Shown piece after piece: positions 1 to 8,908 of a stretch of 64,000 bases of DNA; the first letter of the stretch is position 1, and each line of letters opens with the position of its first letter. Made by a program: the position numbers and the translations under genes. This DNA comes from Cylindrodendrum hubeiense (Eukaryota; Ascomycota; Sordariomycetes; Hypocreales; Nectriaceae), in assembly GCA_014621425.1 (NCBI GenBank), contig JAANBB010000101.1, forward strand, positions 1-64,000. The letters run 5' to 3'. The notes beneath the pieces are model-generated. The model worked only from the letters and a program-made list of their open reading frames with translations. It did no database searches and was not told the origin of the DNA.

Positions 1-723
1 ACTGCAATTTTAGCGCTGCGAGGGGAGTTAGGATGACTTGATCAGCCTCATTAATAAATACCAGCCTTTTGCACTACAACTTTAGCGCTTCCAGAGGAGT
101 TGGTTTGCCACCCTCAGCCTGTTGCTTACTCACATCGATCCCGAATCCAATCAAAGGTTTCAACTTGGGGATCTTGTTCAGTTCAAATCGACCTTAAATT
201 AAAAGTCGCCTTCACTCATTTTGGGTCTTAGCAGCGATGGTACTCAGAGTAGATTCACATGAATCTAGATGATGATGCATCTAATTGAGTTGAGGGGGGC
301 AGGAAAGTCGAGGTATTTAGGAGTCGGGAGTCGTTCCCAACACTTCCTAGGAAAAGAAGCCTACCCGCTTGAGGACTTCCAGGAAGACTCTAATACAATT
401 CAAAACGCCTTGTCTATTTCTATCTCACTCACTGAGTGATAAAGTGTTGCAGTATCTTTAGGATAGCCTCTGTCCCGAAGAATGAAAAAAGAATTCTACA
501 TGAAAAAGAATAGGGCTGTTTGAATGACAACCAAATTATTTCTTGCTGTCAGAGTCCACCACTATGTGTGAGCTTCCAACAATTCCATTCCCATCACTGC
601 TGTTTACTTCACTGTCTGCCTGAGGTTTATTTCTTCAAGAGAATTAGCGCGGACTCTAGCTGCTTTGAGCTGTAAACTCACTTCCGTCGGCTTTCGTGCC
701 ATGCAAGCAGATAGGTCAAGATA
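1..723. other. Gene-free stretch upstream of truncated dehydratase gene
   Basis: No coding frame is supported here. A short imperfect direct repeat sits near 8-29 and 81-102 (both contain TTTAGCGCT or close to it followed by GAGGAGTT or GGGGAGTT). I looked for the missing N-terminal half of the dehydratase that follows (a Met/Pro-Cys-Gly-His motif) and did not find it in any frame. Confidence 0.5.
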
Positions 724-1305
724 ATGACCAAGACAGCGCAGCCGAAACAGAAAGGATTTTCTTCTGGAAAATTAGGAGACTCAACCGTTCGGAAAACACC
801 GAGAGATATGGAGGCCCTTGATTTTGCTACTAAACAGCTCAAAGCAGCTTTGAATGACTCAGCTCATGTTAAACTATTCCTGAGAACACCCAGTGAGAAC
901 GACAATCTCGTCTTTGGCGTCATGGTTGAAGATCAAAACACAGGGTCTCGTGCAGAGGGCACGGATGGTACAGAGACGGGATTCTATCTCTTTGGCGATC
1001 AGCATCTGGATCGGTCGCCGACGGGGAGCGCGGTAGCTGCTCGGAATACCATCAAGTATTTCAAGGGTGAGCTTGAAATTGGACGGTCATGGACATACCA
1101 CTCAATCTTGACAAGGAAGCATGGTGGAGAACACGGATTCATTGGAAAGACTGTGCGCCAAGTGGACGTTTCCTGCAGGGATGGCTCTACTATGAAGGGA
1201 GTTGAGGTTCAAGTAAGTGGCCATGCTTACTACACAGGGACAAGCACTTGTATTGTGGAGAAAGAGGATCGAATCGGAAAAGATGGGTTTCTTCTCAATC
1301 ATTAG
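724..1305 (+). CDS. trans-L-3-hydroxyproline dehydratase / proline racemase family, N-terminally truncated
   Basis: The 193-residue product matches the C-terminal part of the proline racemase superfamily. Residues about 96-103 read DRSPTGSA. In this motif racemases have a catalytic Cys, while trans-L-3-hydroxyproline dehydratases have Thr, so the dehydratase branch is favoured. The end (VEVSGHAYYTGT followed by DGFLL) matches the normal C-terminus. Family members are about 340-350 residues long with this motif near residue 260-270, so roughly 150 N-terminal residues are absent, including the lobe with the first catalytic Cys (M/P-CGH). The dehydratase would convert trans-3-hydroxy-L-proline to pyrroline-2-carboxylate, but this fragment cannot form a complete active site. 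It is probably a pseudogene remnant; a missed upstream exon is the alternative. Confidence 0.7.
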   Translation: MTKTAQPKQKGFSSGKLGDSTVRKTPRDMEALDFATKQLKAALNDSAHVKLFLRTPSENDNLVFGVMVEDQNTGSRAEGTDGTETGFYLFGDQHLDRSPTGSAVAARNTIKYFKGELEIGRSWTYHSILTRKHGGEHGFIGKTVRQVDVSCRDGSTMKGVEVQVSGHAYYTGTSTCIVEKEDRIGKDGFLLNH

Positions 1306-1876
1306 ACTACTCCAGGTATTCAAGAACGACACATCATTAGCCATCCTTGAATCCACTCGCCAACCGCTAGAATTGTGGAGCTCCATGAACATAAAAGCCC
1401 GCAAAAACCAATATAAACGGCCCTTCAACGACAAGTTCATTGAAACGTACGTGGCAGGCAACGGCATTTATGGAGACTAGTGCCATGGCGTGATGGAACC
1501 GATACCTCAAGGAGGATTAGCTTCGGCCAAATCCAGGGGAATGACGTTCCCTGTCGAAAGCTCTGTAAATCCTAACACCAAAGTTTGCCGTTACTCCGTG
1601 GAAGATCGTAACTTTGAAAGAAATGGACCCTTATTACATATGATGTCCACTATTTAACCTGGCAATACTACTCCATTTACCTAATACATGAGGACCCAGG
1701 ACAATGCAAAATTCCTTTTGCGATGGCGTGCTTGGTGCTTTGACCAACACTGCTGATTTATATCGCCAAATACTGCAGGTCGATCCTGAAGTTATAGAAG
1801 CACTCAGAATCTGACCAGTCTGCGTGGCTTGGTTAATACATCGCCAACAATTGAAAGTACGATTTTCTACTGAAAC
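1306..1876. other. Intergenic region, nothing identified
   Basis: This lies between the truncated dehydratase and the MFS gene. A frame stays open to 1480 but shows no recognisable domain. The remainder presumably holds the promoter of the transporter at 1877. Confidence 0.4.
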
Positions 1877-3527
1877 ATGGAGCAAGAGGTGAAACAAAAG
1901 AGCGAGGGCGAGCAGGTGGCAATCGACCGTCGCAAAGCTCGGCGGGTGGTCCTCAAAACCGATGCTGTCGTTCTACCGCTTTTGACCATTGCCATGACGC
2001 TAGGCTTTCTGGATAAGGTACTTTATGCATCTGTTGCTGGCATGAAGAGTCTCTGGCTAACCACCAGAAATAGAATGCCTTGTCATTCGCTGCGGTATGG
2101 GGTCTAAAAGATGATACTCACCTCGTGGGCCAGGAATACAGCTGGCTGGGCAGCATATTCTACTTCGGATACCTCTTCGCCGAGTTCCCTAACCTCTGGC
2201 TAATGACACGAGTACCGCTCGGAAAATACATCGGAGGCTGTCTCACCGCATGGGGAGTTGCTCTATGTCTCATTTCCACCTGTCACAACTTTCGCGGTAT
2301 CGCGACCATCCGATTCTTCCTGGGCGTCTTCGAAGCAAGCTTACTCCCGTGCATGATGCTCTTCAACTCGATGTGGTACCGGCGCGACGAGCAGCCGCTG
2401 AGGACTGCGTTCTGGTGCAACACCTTTGCTGGTGTGTTTGGTGGCATTTTGTCGTATGCAATTGGCAAAATCGACGGCTCTTTGTCAACCTGGAAGGTTT
2501 GTCCATGTTTGTCTTCAACTGCTTGTTTCATAAGCTAATCTTCAAAATTAGTACATCTTTATCATTTACGGGGCCGTTACCGTATTAATGGGCATTGTGA
2601 CCTTGCTTCTACTGCCCGATAGCCCGGCAAATGCATGGTTTCTGAATTCCGAGGAGAAGGAACTCGCAGTCCTCCGTCTTGCAGACAACCAAACAGGCGT
2701 GAATCAAAGCAAAGTGAGTTGCAAAGCCGTCGCTGTCTAAATTTACTAATTTTGAGCCTACAGAAAATGAACGTTGCACACATTAAAGAAGCCCTTCTCG
2801 ACCCCAAGTGGCTCATCTCCTCTCTTGGCGTCTTCGCCTATGCCATCACCAACGCTAGTATCACCAACTTCAACCCCCTTATCATCGCTGGATACGGCTT
2901 CTCTCAGAGCAGGACTGCCTTGATGGCAACGCCTCAAGCCGCCATTGCAATGGTCGCTCAGGCGAGCTTTTCGGCAGTCACTCTGTTTGTCCCTAACCTA
3001 AGATGCTTCTTTTGGGTGCTTTCCTCGTGCATTGCATTGGCCGGCGCGATTATGGTTCACGTTCTGGACGCAACAGTGCAACGGAATGCTAGCTTGGCGG
3101 GCGTATATTTTATGGGATTCTACAATCCCCCATTTATCATGGCGGTGAGCCTGCAGACGTCGAACAATTCGGGAACGACCAAGAAGAGCTTCGTGTCTGC
3201 GTCCATCGCCATCTTTTACGGTTTGTCTACCTACAACATCTGGCTCGAGGCTTATGCTAACCACGAACAGCCCTCGGTAACATCGTTGGTCCGCAATTCT
3301 TTCGCGAGGCGCAGGCTCCCCGGTACCAACTTGGCATCGGGGCTCTGTTGTGCTCGTTTGCTGTGATGGCCGCCTGTGGTATTGCGTACGCCCTGGTCTG
3401 TATTTTTGAGAACAAGAAGAGGGATGAGAAGTTCGGCAAACCCAAGAACGTGATTGAGACTGGATTGGCTGTTGAGCACGAGGACCTGACGGATATTCAG
3501 AACGCCAACTTCCGATACACGTTATAG
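1877..3527 (+). CDS. MFS transporter, Dal5/allantoate permease-like (anion:cation symporter family)
   Basis: Splicing gives a 479-residue protein from exons 1877-2017, 2074-2496, 2552-2713, 2764-3220 and 3271-3527; every junction is GT..AG and keeps the frame. The sequence FLDKNALSFAAVWGL followed by YSWLGSIFYFGYLFAEFP is characteristic of the Dal5/Tna1-like allantoate, vitamin and peptide permease group. Later hydrophobic stretches, including NPLIIAGYGFS and IVGPQFFREAQAPRY, fit the second half of the 12-helix bundle. The length is a little short for the family (about 480-520) but complete. It acts in the plasma membrane; the substrate is likely a small carboxylate or ureide and cannot be read from sequence. 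It lies just downstream of a hydroxyproline-catabolism-type gene, but joint function is only inference. Confidence 0.9.
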
Positions 3528-3846
3528 ATGATATCCTTATACTTTAAAATACTACAGCTTGAAAGTTGTCGTCAGAGCCCTTCGAGCTCTCAGCTTATTT
3601 TAGTCGTGTTGTGATGCTTGCATAGAAAAGCTTATTCGCGTGATAGAGACATACCACTTGGTGATAATGAGGCTCTCATTGGTGTAGTTATCTCTAGCTT
3701 GATGAGTCTAGCGACTTGCGGTATCATCTATGGGCATATCAAGTTGGACGATATCTTGGTAGTCAATAGTGAATGAGGATTGAGAAGCTAACGAACAAGA
3801 CATTATGGGGTTTCAGGTTATGTGTCATATATCTTTACATTGCCCA
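3528..3846. other. Convergent 3' intergenic region
   Basis: This holds the presumed 3' untranslated regions of two convergent genes. No other feature is seen. Confidence 0.5.
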
Positions 3847-5532
3847 TCATTCTTGCTTAGCCGTCTCAGATAGTGCTCTGCGCCTTGTTGTATAACCTTC
3901 CCTCAAACTTTCCATCATCTGAATATTATCCTCAGCCAACGTTTTTGCTTGGTCTGCACCATCAGGCAGCTGAGAAATCCACACTCGGGTGTCTTCTACT
4001 TCTTGCCGCGCAGACTCTTCATCCTGAGCTAGCTCCTCAATCTGCTGCGTGACATTCTGCCTGTCCACGTTCTCAAACCCAGTGGTAAGTTTGAATGTCT
4101 TTCCGGGACAGAGACGGTCGGCGTCCAGCTGAGACGCTTCGTACGCCTTCTGATAGATCGAGGCTTGCTGCTCAGCGTGTCGAAGTCTGAGTTGTACCGC
4201 TCTGCCACCGTCCTGCTCAGATTGCTGGGTATCCCTAGTCTCTTGCCGTACTCTCTCCAGGTTGTCCTGCTGCCACGAATTCTCACCCCTAAGCTGTTCC
4301 AGCTCCCACAAGGGCAAGTCTTCAGGCCTCTGGGCCTGTCCATTAGGACAAAGCCGAGCAGCAGTTTTCTCTGTCTCGAGGCGTTGCCTCGCTGCCCGTT
4401 CGTTGCCTCTCTCGACCTGCCACAGTTCCCAACGCGCAAGCCACTCTTCATCAACAGTTTTGGCCGCCGCCAGTCTATCTTGGAGCTGCCGATTGAATAA
4501 GCCGTCGTCGTGTTGTAGCCAACCCTCGAGCTCTGCCACCTTGCGAAGTGGTTCCTCCGCAGCCCACTCGGCTGAGCGGGCAGCGTTCGCCCGTACCAGG
4601 TCCACCAGGAAAGCATCACCGTCAAAGTCATCCCCAGGCCAGCCGTGTTTGCGGTATAGAGGTTTGGTAGTCTCTTTTTCCCACTGAGAACCGGAATTCT
4701 CGCCGCCTCCGGGCGTTTCTGTAAGATCGTGGTACCATCGTATGATGTCACGCAAGACTTCGCCGGCCGGCCGACTGTCCGCTTCGTCGTAAATTCCTTC
4801 GCTGTCTTCCATGTCTTCATCACTGTCTTTTGCGTCTTCATCACTTCCTTCTGTACCTTCCTCTCTGCTGTCCGCCCCTTGGTTACTCTCCTCTTTGTCT
4901 TCATCACTGTCCTCTACGTCTTCCTCACTCCTTTCTGTTCCTTGCTCACTCTCGCCTTCCTCCGTCTCCCAGTCGCTTCCTTCTTCCTCGCTGTCTTCTT
5001 TTGAGATGTAATTAGTAAGTAGGCCTCGAAGTCCGTGGTCGTATGAGCCCCCAGATTCTTGATCAAGTATCCAAATGCAGTGTTTCTTAGCACTGTAAAT
5101 AATCACGCATTTGTGATTTCCCAACATGGACAGAGGCGTCATCCACGGTCGCATGGCATCTTCTTCCGAATCAGCGTAGAACGGATCACGGCTTTGTTCC
5201 ACGTCGGCAGCTGTGCGAAAGTCGGCAAATCCACCGCCCTGGAAGAAATCGAGCCCTTCTGTGCCAGTATTATCAACGTAAGGGAGGATGCTATAGAGGT
5301 AGATCATGGAGTCGTCCAAGCCGTGGGAGCGATACATGGGAACGAAGGCGTCAATATTGTGAGGACCTGGTAGAATCCAAGCAGGGTCAAGATATTGCAT
5401 TCGAGCGAGGGTTTTATATATCTCCAGCATGAGCTCGGCGACTTCGTGTAGCTGGGCTTTTTGAGTGGGAGTGATGTTTTCCATGATTGATCGGAGAGGC
5501 GGTGCTTTTACCAGCGACATGAATGAAGGCAA
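3847..5532 (-). CDS. Hypothetical acidic coiled-coil protein
   Basis: This is a single-exon frame of 561 residues that I do not recognise. Residues 1 to about 180 look globular (aromatic-rich, with a segment WMTPLSMLGNHKCVIIYS). Residues about 185-255 are dominated by Ser, Asp and Glu in repeating SDEDxED units. The C-terminal half is charged and Gln-rich and likely helical or coiled coil. There is no signal peptide or membrane segment. The opposite strand is also open across the acidic block because of the GAN/TCN codon bias, but those frames are Ser-rich shadows. The frame length and coherent composition support a real gene; function is unknown. It converges on the MFS gene. Confidence 0.7.
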   Translation of the reverse strand: MPSFMSLVKAPPLRSIMENITPTQKAQLHEVAELMLEIYKTLARMQYLDPAWILPGPHNIDAFVPMYRSHGLDDSMIYLYSILPYVDNTGTEGLDFFQGGGFADFRTAADVEQSRDPFYADSEEDAMRPWMTPLSMLGNHKCVIIYSAKKHCIWILDQESGGSYDHGLRGLLTNYISKEDSEEEGSDWETEEGESEQGTERSEEDVEDSDEDKEESNQGADSREEGTEGSDEDAKDSDEDMEDSEGIYDEADSRPAGEVLRDIIRWYHDLTETPGGGENSGSQWEKETTKPLYRKHGWPGDDFDGDAFLVDLVRANAARSAEWAAEEPLRKVAELEGWLQHDDGLFNRQLQDRLAAAKTVDEEWLARWELWQVERGNERAARQRLETEKTAARLCPNGQAQRPEDLPLWELEQLRGENSWQQDNLERVRQETRDTQQSEQDGGRAVQLRLRHAEQQASIYQKAYEASQLDADRLCPGKTFKLTTGFENVDRQNVTQQIEELAQDEESARQEVEDTRVWISQLPDGADQAKTLAEDNIQMMESLREGYTTRRRALSETAKQE

Positions 5533-6015
5533 GACGTATTAAAAGAGGACCGTCGTATAAAGATAATTGAATAAATTAAGGCATAGATGAAGTTTTCTCT
5601 CTCGTACGATCCGCTAGTTGTTGAGTATTGATGCCTGAGGCGCAATTAGGCTACAACCAAGCCATAGACCAACCAGAGAGTCAACTATCACGATCGTCTC
5701 TATTTAGAGTTACAAAAACAGCGGTGAGTATGTGATGGCGCTCTGATATAACCGCCGTAATAATATTACTAGGAGCTTGGAGCCCTCTGCCCTCCAGAGC
5801 TGAGAGGCTGTCTCATGGCTAAGAGAGCCAAGATAGACAAGAAGTGCTGTGTTGAATCGACAACAATGTGACTTAGAAGACACAGCGGCAAACCGTCGAT
5901 GTGTAGAATCTTATCAAATAAAAGGTGTCTAATCTAGCCCACCGAGAGCTAGCACTAAGGTTTGATAACAATTCAAAGAAAGGAGGTCTAGGGTAAGGAT
6001 GCCGAAACTCGGAAC
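5533..6015. other. Intergenic region, nothing identified
   Basis: This lies between the start of the acidic hypothetical gene and the 3' end of the decayed LysM gene. It presumably contains the former's promoter. No coding frame is convincing. Confidence 0.4.
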
Positions 6016-7212
6016 CTACGAAGATACCCCTACACAGACATTGTAATTCAACCACAAGACGCAATCCGCCTTAGGGTTCTATTTGGCATATTCAGCCTCG
6101 GTTATCTTGTACTTTGACAATCGACCAGCAGCTATCAGCCTTGGTAACTTCATGCCACTTCTTGCACTTGCAGAGGGCACCGGGTTGGGTAGGAGTAGGA
6201 TGAGAGCTGGTGCAGCTAGTCGCAGCTGCTAACTTTGTTAAAGTTGATGTTGCCAGTATTGTTGCCACAGCCATCGCTGTAACCGCTGGATTTTCCTCCG
6301 TACCTCCAAGTCCAATAGTGTCAGCCAAAGCTACGTCTTGCAGGCCCGGAAACTGTCCACTTCCCGACGCAATAAGAGTATCCAGCCCAAAGACCGGAAC
6401 AGTCGTCCTCTACCGCAGGGTTCCATGTCAGAAACGTCGCCTTTTTTAAGTTGCTGTACTTGTCCACAATCGTGTCGCATGCATCCCCCTTGGTAGCGAC
6501 ATGCCACCTAGTGCAGTCTTTGGAAATACCAGATTGCGTCTCGCTCGGTGCTATCGGGCTCGTTGGAGTAGATGTGGTTGTTGTAGTCGACGTGTTTGCT
6601 AGTTCATGTCCAGGAATAGACACACAATACCAGTACTTGGCCCAGAGCCCGCTGCAGTCATCACCCACGGCGGGGTTCCACTTGACAAACTCCTTCGTTG
6701 TCAGTCCGTACTCGTCGACGATGGTATCGCAGAGCTCGCCCTTCTTGGCAAAGTGCCACTCGTCGCAGTTGCTAACCGTGCCGTTCAACCTCGGAGAATA
6801 CGTTGGCGACGGTGTTGCAGTCGGGGTCATGGAGGTTGCCGAAGAGACAGGAGTTCCGCTGTTGACCTCTACGCAGTATGAGAAGCCGACTTCAATGCCG
6901 CTGCAGTCTTCTTTGACGGATGTGTTCTGCAAGGAAGGCAATTCGGTCAGTGAGCTATACAAGATTCCAGAGAAGGCAATGTATCCAGTGGACGAAATCC
7001 TCGTGGGTGATAGCCCACCATGATTCCACATAGTCACAGTCCTGCTTACTGAAACCAATTGCGTAATAGTACGTGCAAGATTTCGTTGTGTCGTTAGGCA
7101 CCAAGGGCTTGGTGTCTCCCCGTGTTTGTTCCAGCGTGTAAGAGTCACGGTGCAACGTCAAGGCACTGGTAGCGACGGAAAAGAAAGATACAAGACCTCG
7201 CAACATGTTCAA
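6016..7212 (-). pseudogene. Secreted multi-LysM protein gene, degenerate
   Basis: The start at 7212 encodes a signal-peptide-like N-terminus (MNMLRGLVSFFSVATSALT). Four LysM-type modules follow, recognisable from WNPAV-DDCSGLW and YCV patterns, separated by Thr/Ser/Pro linkers. LysM proteins bind chitin or chitin oligomers outside the cell. The frame is not continuous. After the first module an intron seems to end at CAG near 6930, but its expected donor just after the FVHW codons reads AT rather than GT. After the third module the frame slips at the CCC run near 6363-6365. In the fourth module the frame slips again near 6111-6120, and the codon for the conserved Trp of W-N-P is TAG at 6079-6081. 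The remaining shifted frame still reads as LysM to a stop at 6016-6018. Several lesions point to a decayed gene; assembly error is the alternative. Confidence 0.75.
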
Positions 7213-7649
7213 TGAGTGTACTTAGTTGGAAAGTCAGGAACGAATGATTGTGGATGCTGTTTAGGAACCGTGAGCAAAGGCTAGGTGAGCGTATATGTAA
7301 CTACGTGAACTGCTCACCTAATATCCGGGCGAGGACATAGACAATCAATACGCAGCCTAGGTGACCCATACCCGCTTTCAAGTCATCATCGTCCGATAAA
7401 TCATGTCGTAAATCCTGAGGGATTTCTCATATCGGCCCAATAGACGTAAGAGGGCTGTGGAGGTGTAAAAAGACTTCCTCGGTTACGTGACACCATGCCT
7501 AATTGCTAAAGTGAAACAAACTTCAACCAAACAAAGAGTCTATCAAGTTGTGCGTGCTTTGCATCTGCTGATCAGTTTCGCGGAATTGGAGACGTGGGGT
7601 CGGGGACTTGACGGGGCGGGTGAGTAAACAGTGTTCCTCTGGCGTTTAA
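7213..7649. other. Upstream region of the LysM locus
   Basis: This stretch presumably contains the LysM promoter. It carries a perfect 9-base inverted repeat, reported separately. No coding frame is convincing. Confidence 0.4.
7282..7320. repeat. Inverted repeat upstream of LysM gene
   Basis: Arms TAGGTGAGC (7282-7290) and GCTCACCTA (7312-7320) are perfect reverse complements around a 21-base spacer. They lie about 70-110 bases upstream of the LysM start codon. This could be a regulator binding site or chance. Confidence 0.4.
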
Positions 7650-7826
7650 TGCGACATCCCAGCACGAGACGAGGAGCATTACGGAGAGGCTGTGGAGAGG
7701 CTGGATGCTCTGCACAAAATCGGTGTGGATGGGGTTCAGTTGAACTTTTATGACTTTGCAAAGGATTTGGAGTATTTCGGACACAAGATTTTGCCATTGC
7801 TCAAGGAAGCTGGGCTGCGAATTTGA
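7650..7826 (+). pseudogene. C-terminal fragment of a luciferase-like flavin monooxygenase
   Basis: This 58-codon frame starts directly after an in-frame TAA (7647-7649) and ends in TGA at 7824-7826. It reads like the extreme C-terminus of bacterial-luciferase-family (SsuD/LLM) monooxygenases: GVDGVQLNFYDFAKDLEYFG followed by ILPLLKEAGLR. The family enzyme is about 350-450 residues and FMN-dependent, acting for example on sulfonates or aminopolycarboxylates. The remaining portion was not found upstream. It is too short to be functional and is best read as a gene relic. Confidence 0.65.
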
Positions 7827-8908
7827 TGGTAGCAGGCAGACCAACAGAGGTGGAAAGGTAACTAAACACCTGTTAGCATACCGAGAGTACAGTAGCCGGC
7901 AGGCTGGCGTTTTGCTGTAAGGGCGCAGGACAGAAATATTCCAGAAATTGACTCCTTCCTTGGTATACGATGAACGAAGTTTTTTGTCATGGTCTTGGCG
8001 ATTAGCGATGGCTTGATGTCTGGACAGAATGCCTCAACGTAGGTGCCGTCATTTAAATGTCACCGGAAAGATCTGTAGCCCATGGCACTTGCATGCGAGA
8101 TATGAGTTTTGGCGTATTCTGGAATAGTAACCATGGTTGTCGTGAATTCAACGGAAAAGCAAATGATTTCTGGGGAAAAAAACTCACTACCGCTCACAGG
8201 TGCAGTGGGTAAGAAGGCAGGCCATGAAAATTACAAAGGAGTATGCGGCGCACGTAATTTAGTACATGTACTGTGTGTACATGCACATCAAGCTGGTAGT
8301 AGAAGGACAACTGGAACCAAACCTGGTAGCCTACAGCGATTTCCTAGTCTCCCCTGTTGAAGGTCAGACCACATTGGGCTCCGGCTAAATAGAGCTCAGG
8401 GCCTCTCTAAATCACGGCTGATGTGACCAGATATCGCCTATGACATCATGCGGTTGGTCCCGCTTTCTTCTGATATATGAGGCGGATCCCCTGGCTGCCG
8501 AATGTCTCTGAAACACTGGACAGGCCTAAAACTTGGCACGTAGCGTTTGTCAACGCGACGCGTGAGGGAGTGTCGGCTAGATGACTAGGTTCTGCTTATC
8601 TGAAGCACATGCTTATATACGCTGCATTGGGAGCTTCGGCATACCAAAACGAGCTTAGCGGATGCTATAAAAAGGAATACTACGCTAAATCATCTAGGGC
8701 ATAAGAGTGTGTATTTTTGCCTATCTAAATTACTCATTTAAACCCGTGTCCTAGCTTATCTGAGAACACCTGTTATTCTATTAAGGCCTTGCGTTAGGTA
8801 AGCTGACAGCCTCCTGAATGTCTTTCTCCGAGGACCAGTCGGAGGTAGGTACACAACTACACTCGGTTTCATCATCTCATCTCGCTTTGTCACCACCTGC
8901 CTACCTGT
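7827..8908. other. Intergenic region, nothing identified
   Basis: No convincing coding frame or repeat was seen. The last few hundred bases are presumably the promoter of the acyltransferase gene. Confidence 0.4.

Noticed and set aside
1217..1480. Open frame overlapping the dehydratase end
   Set aside because: It overlaps a better supported frame for a third of its length and the rest has no recognisable domain.
4811..5015. Ser-rich frames opposite the acidic protein
   Set aside because: They are the complement of Asp/Glu/Ser codon runs of the 561-residue gene.
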